This document shows positions 14,401 through 26,400 of a DNA stretch of 64,000 nucleotides, piece after piece (the stretch's first letter is position 1; each line of letters begins with the position of its first letter). The notes under the pieces are model-generated. The model had not been told where the DNA came from and made no database searches. It was given only the letters and a program-made list of their open reading frames with translations. The position numbers and the translations under genes were made by a program. This DNA comes from Mytilisepta virgata (taxonomy: Eukaryota > Mollusca > Bivalvia > Mytilida > Mytilidae): NCBI GenBank assembly GCA_028015205.1, contig CM051520.1, positions 65,542,694 to 65,606,693 of the forward strand, in the 5' to 3' direction.

Positions 14401-17400
14401 TGTCTGTTTTCAGTGGCAGGAGGGGGAGACATGTTTTCTTTTATATTTCTATCTTTCAATGTAACTAATGTTTTACTCTTAATTTCGTATAAATAGCATT
14501 GTCAAAACAGCATGGTTCCCATGCTTTGGAAAATGGGAAAAACCCTTGAATTTTATTTTGGGTCCTCAAGGTTGGGAAATATCCTAGAATAAACATAAAA
14601 ATTAAAATGGAAAAAATCTGAGAAAACCTTGAATTTTGGCATCCAGAAGTTAATTTTGAAATTGGATTATTCCCCTTTTATTTCTGATGGCTTTATCCAT
14701 GATAATTTCGTCCCTATCGTATGGTCTGATAGTTGCGACAGATGTTAAGGGCAAATATAGTGTGACAAATTATGTTGAAAAGTGAATTGATATAAAAGTA
14801 TAATTCATTATCGTTCTTGTGTTTATACATGATTGCTTTTAAATTATGATTTGAAGCTAGTCATTGACTTGGACACTCTCATAATCCTCGAAAATCCTGG
14901 AAAAGTCCTTGAATTTCAATTCAAGGAAAGAGTGGGCACCCTAAAACTAACATATTTTTCATCATTACGTGGTATCCAGTGCAATGAAAGCACAAATTTA
15001 AATGTGATTAATAAGAAAAGGTTTTGATCTTATGATGTCCAAAATGTAAGTTATTCTTTTACTTTTTTAAAGGAAGAGGTATGATAATGCCGTTTTTATC
15101 TCCTGAAGAATTGCTAAACTAAAAAAATTGGCCAATGGACAATAAAAACCTGTAATTGATTGGTTTAGTATGTATACAAACACTTGAGGAATATTACTTC
15201 AAAATTCTGAATTTCGCAAATGCCTTTTTTCAGGTGGAAAGAGTTGCACTTTTTAGACCATAAATTTATGTTCAAACCTATAAATTTTAGGTTAGTTGCT
15301 GAAGAAACAGAAAAATCTCTAGAAGAAACTCAAAAACGTCTTTCTCGAAGAGAACAGACTGTTACAGAACAGGAAGAGAAGATATTGCAGTTAGAGGACA
15401 GAATTGCAGAGTTAAATAGATCTCTGATGAACACTAAGGATGAGGCTGGGCAACAGAGACTAACAATTAGTTCTTTAGATAGAGAAAAGGACAATTTGCA
15501 ACTGGCCATTGATGAAAAGACAGAGAAAATTGCCAGATTAAATGAAGATATTTTGAACAAGGTTAGATGATATTAAAAATTGAAGGATATGGAGTATGCA
15601 TCAATGAAATAACCACATAGTTGTTGTTTATGACCTTCATGATGTGAAGTACCTCTTATCATAGAATACACAATATTGATATCAAAAATTTTAAAAAGTC
15701 TGTGAATAACCTAAAATACACATACATCATTCCTTAGAGTCTATTTATAAACAAAATGTTCTTCAGGAATTACAAAAAAGACAACCTAGAGAAAATACAA
15801 TACAGGTTATAGCTCAGATAAGGAGTACATAGTAAATGGCAGGGTAAATTTTTAGCAATGACTAAATTTGGAGAATGGAATATGTTTTGTTGTTCACTCA
15901 TGTACAGTTTTGAATAACTCATTTTAGAAGGGTTTTTTTGGTTTTTTTTTTTTTTTTTGTTTTATTTTTTTTGTTTTTTTTTGTTTTTTTTTTTTGTTTT
16001 TTGTTTCTTGTTTTTTTTTTTGGGGGGGGGGGGTGGAAAATTTGTCTAGTACTTGCAGAGTTTGAAAATGGTGTTAAAAATTTTGAATTACAAATAATAA
16101 TTAGAGACATAATAATTGAAAGTAAAGATTGATAAATAATTTAATGATATTCTTGTTTTAGGAAAAAATGATCAGTGAATTGAAGATTAGAGTTAATGAG
16201 CTGGAGGCACAATTTGAGTAAGTCACATTTATATTAAGCACTTCTGATGAGTTGTCAAGTTAACGAAATAGCCATACAGTGCATCAAATTTATTTTGGTA
16301 TTTTGTGATACATTTTATAACTATTATTTAGGAATTATATTTGAAACATTTTATTATAACTATTATTTAGGAATTATATTTTCAAATTTTATTTTATATT
16401 TTCCGAAGCTGATTACACATCAGTATATGATTGAATGCTTCTGACTTTTTTATTAGTTTTATATAGGTCATCATTAACTAATGACTTAAAATACAGTAGA
16501 AAATTTCCATGTTATATAAATAGAAGTTCAACAGAATATGGCATTTATACAGGGCTAATACAGGATTTAAACGTCCGGTTTAAAATTATTTTATTGTTGA
16601 ATTTTATTTCGGTATTAAAGTTCTGTTGCACAAACTATCTTATTTAACAGTACAAGAATAAAGATAAAGAAAACATGATACATACAAAAACTAAGATGAA
16701 AATAGATATACAAAACATACTACATGGGAAAGTATAAATCAATACAAATACAAATCAAAACGAAAAGTATGGGATGAAAAATCCCAAAAATGTTATTTTA
16801 AGTCATTAGTTAATAAAAGTGTCATTTAATGGGTATTTTCATATAAGTCCTGTATTAAGGCCTTGAGAAGTCGCATTGGGCTTCGATCATCTGTATTGAT
16901 CATCGGTGTGGCCTCGGGGCCAATACAGATGATCTTGACCCAATACAACTGTCTCAGACTTAATACAGGCTTTATATGAAAATCCCCATTTAATAATACT
17001 ATATTAATATTTTTTATCTTCAATACAGGTAAAAAAACAAGGTTATATTTCACATAAACTTTATTACAATATACAGTAATCCTTGTTAGCTACTTTTCAT
17101 CATTCTGTTTTGTAATCTTTAATTAAGGGACAATAGAAAACTTACCTTAAAAAAGGAAAATATATGATTTTTGCATTTAGCTTATTAAAATTCATGAAAA
17201 TATCTCATGCTAAGATATCACTTGAAATATGTATTTTTGAGAAGTAGCCTTGGTGGTTAGGTGGTGTAAATAATCTTCAGTAGTTACTAGTAATACTCAT
17301 CGATGCTGATGTTATGGATTTGTATCTGACCTGCGTTGAAGTGTGTTCCATCTCCAATATTAATTGACAAAGATTGCGAGCTTTTTCAGAAGATCAGTGG

Positions 17401-20400
17401 CGATGATGGCAGTTTTCTTCAACAGTAAAATCTGGCTGTAACGAAATGGCCAATTGCAATGGAAGTGAAGTTAAATTTCAACAGATAAATAAAATCTTTG
17501 TCAAAAAATCTAAATAATTAGTTTTGATTATTTCAGGCATGCAAATGATAATTTAGGTATGAAGGATAGAGAAATTAAAAGCTTACATCGTCAAGTAGAC
17601 AGCACGTCAGAAGATCTAAGTGAGACAAGTCGCAGCAAAGATATTGCACTTAGGGAAAACAGACGCCTACAAGACGATCTTGCTGTTATGACGAGGGAAA
17701 ACCAAGTAGGTTCCGATTTAGTTTTAACAACCATATGAAAATATAAAATTCAGTGAGACTTTGTTTTTAAAATTAGATATTAAGACAAACAAAAGAAATT
17801 TAAATAATACTTTTGTTGCAGATTTAAATCTTTATAATTTTAGAACTGAAATTTTGCTGCATTGACATAAATAGTTTATTCATTCTTAAAACACAGGAAT
17901 CAGTAGAAATTTTTTTTTAAATGTTTTGAAAACATTTTTTGTTTGTTTTTTTTTTCTTTAGATTATTTAAATTGTTCCAATATTTATTGTGTTGAATCAA
18001 AACTTGTTATATTATACAATTGCTGTTTTTTGATGAGGTAAATATGTGGATATATTGACTTATGAAAAAAATGTTATTCACCAAGCCCAATGGTATGGAA
18101 AGCCACAACTGCCTTATGTTGTATTCGATCTTTATATTCGGTGCTTTTTTTAATATATTCGGTCCATACATCATTGTGTGTGGTGCTTATGCCACTGTGT
18201 GTGGTGCTTTTACCATTATGTGTGGTCATTTGAACATTATATTCGGTACTAATTGCATTATATTCGGTGCAAACTTCATTGTATGTGGTGCTTAAACCAT
18301 TATATGTGGTAGTAAATGCATTATATGTGGTAGTAAAGGCATTCTTTGTGGTAGTAAAGGCATTCTTTGTGGTAGTTAAAGCATTATATTCGGTACTTTT
18401 TAAATCATATCCGGTGCTTATTTCATTATATTCGGTACATTGATCATTGTATTCAGTGCTTGCATCATAGTGTGTGGTGCTTTTACCATTATGTATGGTC
18501 AGTTTAACATTATATTCGGTACTGATTGCATTATATTCGGTACTGATTGCATTATATTCGGTACGAACTTCATTATATGTGGTACTTAAAACATTATATG
18601 TGGTAGTTAATGCATTATATGTGGTAGTTAAAACATTATATTCGGTACTTGTTTCATTATATTCAGTACATTAATCATTCCATTCAATGCTTATGACATT
18701 ATACTCAGTAGATAAATCGTTATATTCAGTGCATACATCATTGTGTGGAGTGCATTCTTTTTCCATTGTTATATGCAGTCACAAAATCATTATATGCGGT
18801 AGATAAATCATTATATTCGGTGCATTCTTCATTATACGATTTTTCGATGATGATGATACTTGACGGAAAAAGCCGGAAAAACTTCGGCAATTTTACGAAT
18901 GTTAACGAGAACGGATAAAATTCATAGACATATATTTTGTATACACCGAAGAAAATGGAAGCTGTGTTGCAGGAGTGCAATTTACAACATTTATATACCA
19001 ATTTTGAAAGGGAAAAGATAACGCCAGACATAATATGTAAATTAGGAAAAGATGACATGGTAGCATTAGGCGTCCTGAATCCAGCTGACATGATGCGTCT
19101 CCGAACCAGCTGCATTAGCTTTGGTTCACAGAAACCGAGCAAAGTGGCACAGCCACAGGTATATGAATTAATGTTTTAACAAATGACCATATTATATACT
19201 TAATTTCGAGGTATCTATAACATTTAACAAAATAAAAAAACAATTTAAAATTATGTAACGTTACAAATGTTTTAAAAAAGGGAACTATTTGAGTGAGTGA
19301 TGTCGTCTTGTTTTGGTTTACAAGTAATGTAAGGACAAAATTGAAATTACATGTATATTGACAACTTTCATAAAAATTTGGCTTTTTTTAAACTCAAAAG
19401 TACATGAAATATGTAAGGTGAGTAAAACAATTGAGATTTTGCTCAAAGAAGTTCCCTCAGAGGTGAAATTCCAATTTTCAAAGTTACACTTCCTAGTATA
19501 AAATCAAATATTAGAGTAATGTAACTTGTAAGGACAAAATTGAAATTATATGGACAACTTTCATAAAATTTTGGGTTTTTATGATCTGAAAAGTACATGA
19601 AATATGTAAAGTGAGTAAAACAATTGAGATTTTCTTCTGCTGTGAATAAATTATGATTTTCAAAGATGCACATCCTATACCGATAATGTACGAAACAATC
19701 ATTTCATTCAACCCCCTATGAATTCATAAAAATCATGCATCATTTTTCATGTTTTTTTCATTTGCATCGGTTCAACAGTTCTTTTAAAAAACTGCCAGGT
19801 GGGTGTGCTGTTTCATGTAAATGATTAAAAAAGAAGTTCAAAAAGGTAACAATACAAATTCAAGCTGCATTAATATTGTTATTTTAGTGTTTATATTTTT
19901 CATTTTCGAATTAAAATATGACAAAAGTTATCAATATAAAACTTGTTTTACTGTATGCAGAAATATAATTGAAATAAAATCGAACCAGTAAATGTGTGGC
20001 TGGATGATATTTTGAACTTTTAACAGGACTCTTAAGAAGTTGCCAATCCCTTGTATTATATGTCTCTGTTATTTTTTGGGGGGGAAAAGAAAGGGTATTT
20101 TTGTGTGAACATGTTGAAAATTACCTCGAAATTAAGTATATAATATGGTCATTTGTTAAAACATTAATTCATATACCTGTGGCTGTGCCACTTTGCTCGG
20201 TTTCTGTGAACCAAAGCTAATGCAGCTGGTTCGGAGACGCATCATGTCAGCTGGATTCAGGACGCCTAATGCTACCATGTCATCTTTTCCTAATTTACAT
20301 ATTATGTCTGGCGTTATCTTTTCCCTTTCAAAATTGGTATATAAATGTTGTAAATTGCACTCCTGCAACACAGCTTCCATTTTCTTCGGTGTATACAAAA

Positions 20401-23400
20401 TATATGTCTATGAATTTTATCCGTTCTCGTTAACATTCGTAAAATTGCCGAAGTTTTTCCGGCTTTTTCCGTCAAGTATCATCATCATCGAAAAATCGTA
20501 TAATGAAGAATGCACCGAATATAATGATTTATCTACCGCATATAATGATTTTGTGACTGCATATAACAATGGAAAAAGAATGCACTCCACACAATGATGT
20601 ATGCACTGAATATAACGATTTATCTACTGAGTATAATGTCATAAGCATTGAATGGAATGATTAATGTACTGAATATAATGAAACAAGTACCGAATATAAT
20701 GTTTTAACTACCACATATAATGCATTAACTACCACATATAATGTTTTAAGTACCACATATAATGAAGTTCGTACCGAATATAATGCAATCAGTACCGAAT
20801 ATAATGCAATCAGTACCGAATATAATGTTAAACTGACCATACATAATGGTAAAAGCACCACACACTATGATGCAAGCACTGAATACAATGATCAATGTAC
20901 CGAATATAATGAAATAAGCACCGGATATGATTTAAAAAGTACCGAATATAATGCTTTAACTACCACAAAGAATGCCTTTACTACCACAAAGAATGCCTTT
21001 ACTACCACATATAATGCATTTACTACCACATATAATGGTTTAAGCACCACATACAATGAAGTTTGCACCGAATATAATGCAATTAGTACCGAATATAATG
21101 TTCAAATGACCACACATAATGGTAAAAGCACCACACACAGTGGCATAAGCACCACACACAATGATGTATGGACCGAATATATTAAAAAAAGCACCGAATA
21201 TAAAGATCGAATACAACATAAGGCAGTTGTGGCTTTCCATACAATGGGCTCTTGTTTACAAGATGCCATGATGAGGCAAACTATGTAAAGTGATTTACTT
21301 CCCCTCCAGTACACATATACGGTGCTTTAAAAACATGCGGCGTCAACATTAATTTCCATGGATGATAAAAATAGCGGATTCCCATGATTCTAAAAATAAA
21401 TGGTTTCCCCGATTTCTAGAAATGAATATTTTTTTGCCATGAATATCCTTTTTTACTCAAAATTTCATCTATGCAATTTTTCTATTAAATTAAATATATT
21501 ATTGAATAATAACTATAATTGTCTTTCTAGAAACTGAATCAGGAATTACAAGATGCTCTAGATGACAGAGAAACACTGAAATCACAGGTTCAGGATTATA
21601 TGACTGAGGTCAAGAGGACAGAAGACTTGCTAGCAAGAAAGGTAAAAAAAAAAAAGACTGAAGGAAAATATTTTCAAGAGTTATCTCTCTTAGTATATAT
21701 GATTATTACATTCACTGCAAATAAAATTTAGTTGTTGTTAGGAAATTCGTGTCACATACTTAAATACAGAATAATTTGAAATTCTTAGATGCTTTCATAT
21801 TTTGAAATTGTTTTAAGTTAATTTTTTAGTTTCAAAAGTATGCAAATAGAAAAACATCAGTCAATTACCTCTCTAATAATTAGATATCGTTTGGGAAAAG
21901 ATTAAAAAAATAACTTCTTTTTAGCACCTGGTACCTAAGGGAGAATATTAGAATTGCCTCTCCTTTGTAACTTGGTTAAACAAAATAACTGACCGACTTC
22001 TCTTAAATTTCATGCTAAAATTGAAATGGGTGTCAGAGTGAAGGCATTTCTTTTGGTCACATTCTTAATTTTAATATTTTTTTTTTGGTCTTCAAATTTC
22101 TGAAGTAAGATACACCTTTATTTATTTTTTTTATATACATTAGGAATCAGAACGTTCAGATTTACTAGAACAGTATAGAGCTTTGTCAATGGAGGCTGAG
22201 CAGTATCAAACATCTACACATCAACTGGAGAGTGAAGGATCTAATCTTAGATTGGAGCTGATGACTAAAGACTCAGAAATCAGGAGAAACAGAGACAAAA
22301 TTGACAACTTAGAAAGAGAAATTCAAGAGGTATTTTATATTTTACTTTAAAATTTTTATGGTGTAAGTTAGTCAACAGTGTAACATATGTTGGATAAAAT
22401 AAATTTCAAAAAAATTCTCAGTGAAAAATGAAAACCATATTGCTTATAAATCATAAAGTAAAAAAGCAATGCAACTTATATTCAGCAAGAAGCAAAATCT
22501 CATGTTTTAATATTATTTCAGCATTTGAATGCCCAGCAAGCATATGAGTTACAGGTATCGAACCTGACCAGATCTGTTGGTAACTTAGAGGAAAATCTAC
22601 GTCATTTGGAGGAAGAGAAACAGAACTTATTGGTAGATCTGACTGCAGTTAGAGAACTGTGTGCCAAGTTAGAAGGCACTAAGGAATCCTTACAGAGACA
22701 GCTGACATCGACTTCTTTAGACAGGGAACAGGTTAGTAGCTACCCTAGATACTAGAGAAAAAGTCAATCCTCGTATTAGTCAAACAAGTCGTTCTGAATT
22801 CAATTTGGAATAAGCAAGTCATAGTTTATTTCTGTTGTCAATAGAGTCATCATTTTGTCTAAAAACTTTTGGGTTTTCCTAAATTATCCTTTATTTTAAT
22901 TGCATAAAACATTTATAAAACAAATGGAAAGACTCGACAAACATGGAAAGATGTTTCAGTTCTAAAATCCCAATTTCATGACGACCACAACTTGGACTTC
23001 GTTGCCGAAATGTCCCTGTGTATGATATAGTAGAACTAGGCTTTTTTCCTTGAATTTAGAGCTTAAAACAGGGTGCGTATAATCTACCAATGCATATTTT
23101 CTACAACAAAATGTTGTAGATTTCCCCAACAGAACCACAAAGGAAAAGGATGAAAAACTGACAATCCTTGTTTGTTAAGGTTGAAGTTGGACACACTTGG
23201 ATTTGAAATAATGGCCTCTTTGTTGACAGGCTAGTACTCATTAGTAAATACAACAACTATCATACCCATTTGTTTACCAAGACGATTACCACATTTTTCA
23301 TAAATATGTACTAAAAAAGGAGGTCAAATCTGTATCAAACTTGATTTTCAGCTACAACACTTGGTTGATGACATGAAACAAGAGACTGACCTTTTGAAGA

Positions 23401-26400
23401 GTCAGGTGACCTCTGAAAGGACCACCCTGAAGAGTTTAGAAGGTCTATTACAGAATAACAGGGAGAAAGAATTCCAAACGCAACTGAATCAACAGGAGAA
23501 GAGTGCTGAAATACAGATGTTGAAGGATAGGTTATCTCTCAATGAAAGCAAAATGTAAGTTTTTCACTAGTGAAATTCAGATAGAATAGTATAGGTTACG
23601 TGTCAGTTATTTTGAAATAAACATTAAATTATATAGTTTTGATAATAAAAATATCAACTATATCTTGCAAATAAAGTGAAATAAGTGAAACAGACATATT
23701 TTAAATAACAAACTGAATAGTTAATCTATATTAAAATTAATTCACTATAATATAAATAGTTTTTAGAGTTGTATTTTTTAATAGCAAAAAGTGGAAACTG
23801 GTTCAGGTTAATTAAACTTTAAATTGGTAAAATGTATAGCTAGCAAAATGTAAGCTATTAACAGAATTAAACTATTAAGTGCTGTATATTCCAGACAAAG
23901 CCAAGGACGAGAGATTGCATCACTAAGGACAAGGAATGTGGAACTTGAGGGAGATGTTGAAAGACTGAGGAGAAATTTGACAAGTGAAAAGTTTGAAAGG
24001 TACAAGCATTGAAAGGAATATATACCCGGTATTCAGATTAATAACAAAAAATGAGGATTTATATTTTATCAGTTTTATAGATAGATTTTGGTTGAACCTG
24101 GCGTATTGTTTTTATATTTAGAAATAATTTAATATTGGATGTAACACGTCATTTGATCGGTCAAATTTTTTTCGTCTATCATGTCATAGACTTAATTTTG
24201 TTTTCCCCTATTGAAGGGAATCCCGACGTTTTAGATGTCAAAACAACCATTGGAATTAAGTTATAAGGGTTGACAGTAATTTTGTTTTCAGTCTATTTGA
24301 AATTACCTCAATGCACATGATGCACACTTTCAGATATTTAGTGTGCACCACTTCATTGGGGTTATTTCTCCATAATTCCAATGTTGTTTTCAAAACATCA
24401 GATTCATATATTTTATTGGCTAACAGCAACATCCAGTAAAAAGTTTATAACTTGATAAATTCCTTTCATGACATCGTGCGTATGAATATGTACGCATGCA
24501 ATATAGTATATGAGAAAAATGTTGATTTCAAATGGAAAACGTCAAATTTCTGCATTACTTTGGAATTATAAGTAATAAAGGTTATTTTTACGGAATTTAT
24601 CAATGTATAAACTTGGGCTTATCGCTCACAAACTTTGCATAAAGTCCTTCGGATTTTATTTAGTTTGTGAGTGAATCGCCCGAGTTTACACATTGATAAA
24701 TTCTTTCAAAATAACCTTATTACTATAATAGTCTGAAACAAATTACAGTCAATCCTTAAATAGACAACAGAATAAATAACACAGTTTTTAAATTTTACAT
24801 CAAATTCATTTCTTGCCATATTAAATTTCAATGTATATCAAATTTACAAAGAATTCTGCATTCTGGTAAACTGAATAATTACAACCGTAAGTTTACCAGG
24901 AACACCTGAAAAATTCTGGGAATTGTAATTTACTGAAAATACAAAATTGAGGCTGGTAAGGCCATGTAAAAAAAATCATTAGATTCTCAGGCCACTTTTC
25001 AAATTTTTTGATGAGGCAGGGAGGAGTCTTTTTATTTTTTTTCCTTGTTTTTACTTAAAAAATTTGTTGCTTCTCAGGCCATTTTTGAAATTTTTTAATG
25101 AGGCCGGGCGGCTTTTTTTTTTTTTTTTATTATTTTCAAATTCAATCTTCGACCTCCCAATAAAAGCGTCGGCGGTGCAGCCCTGAAATTTTCCAAAGGC
25201 TGCTTCATCGTTCGTTTTAATCGATTCTAGCAACTCCCCCAATGTGCACTCCGTCATGTAATCACAATGTATCGTCCATGGTACGACAGTTTTTCCTCCA
25301 GAGAGGACTTGGCATGACACTAAAGATGATGACAAGCTGACGGAAGTTTAACAAACAATGTATATTTAAATCACAACACCACGTGATAAAGCGTGTTTAC
25401 GAAAACGTTTCGCTGATTAAGATCGCGATCCTAAAAATTACCGGTAACGGAAACAGACGCGAAAAATTTCCGGGCGGGACGCGGAATTGCCGATTTTTAA
25501 TTTTATTTTTTATATGATAAAAAATGTCGAATGCGGTGGGTTTAAGGGACACGCGGCGGGGCCTGAGAAGCTAATAATATATTTTTTTTGGCCTAAGCAT
25601 AAAAGTCTACCAATTTTTATTGCTCAGATTTGCAAAATCCAAGTGTCATATTTTGATTGTTTTCATTGTAATTTTTGTACTTACCCTTTTGTGTTGTATG
25701 CTTGACATTCAGTTTGAATTGTTTATTTTTATTTTATTGATATAAATTAAATATTTTACAGGGAAAGAGCATGCCAAGAATTAAAACGTCATGGGTTTAA
25801 TCCCCCCATACCAACAATGGACTTCTCCACAAGTGCTGGGGGATCATCCTATAGCTACCATCGCACATTAACAACGACTACAACAAGTAGAAATAGGTCA
25901 AGATCTAGGTCACCAAGTCCTTCAAGGTATGTACAAAAATCACAATTCTTTTCTTATTCTTAAAAAAATGTAAAAAGGTGGATTTCCTTCCAGCAAATAG
26001 TCTTTATGAACTTTTGAACCTATATTTCCTTCTTTTTAATGATATGAATTGTATTGTTTATAGTATTTTTCAATCTTTTGAAAACTTTTCAGACTTGATT
26101 GCATTTTTTAAGGTTTAATAAATTTTCAATATTTTCTTCCTAGAGAATAATAATATATTTTGTTGTAAGTATTGCTCTAATGCAATTACAGATTGCTGAT
26201 GTTTTAGCCATGATCAAATATTCTTGCAAAGCTCATAATTTACTTGTCATGTTGTACTAACTTCTGCAAGGCTGGATGTATTTTTGAATATATATATACA
26301 TAGATGTTGTGACTGCTTTTTGACATAATTATCTCCCTTTTGGAGGGATTATTTGTCCATTGACTTTTACTGGAGAATGTTGAATTGCAAAAAATATACA

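Larger units (their letters stand above)
18093..21242. mobile_element. Large foldback (inverted-repeat) structure in a CEP135 intron
   Basis: Every position x in 18093-19213 is complementary to position 39335-x in 20122-21242, giving two ~1121-bp arms around a 908-bp spacer. Translated frames in the two arms are identical (134, 80 and 66 residues), so the arms are very nearly or exactly identical. Each arm, from outside in, has a 21-bp repeat array, then a 5'-exon-like SAM sequence. Long arms built of short tandem repeats resemble Drosophila FB (foldback) transposons. An inverted duplication of a gene end, or an assembly artefact, are alternatives. No target duplication was recognised. Confidence 0.75.

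Noticed and set aside
18062..18674. Frames with LYSVLIA/LYVVLKT heptad-like repeats
   Set aside because: Produced by the 21-bp tandem array; no start context or independent coding signal.
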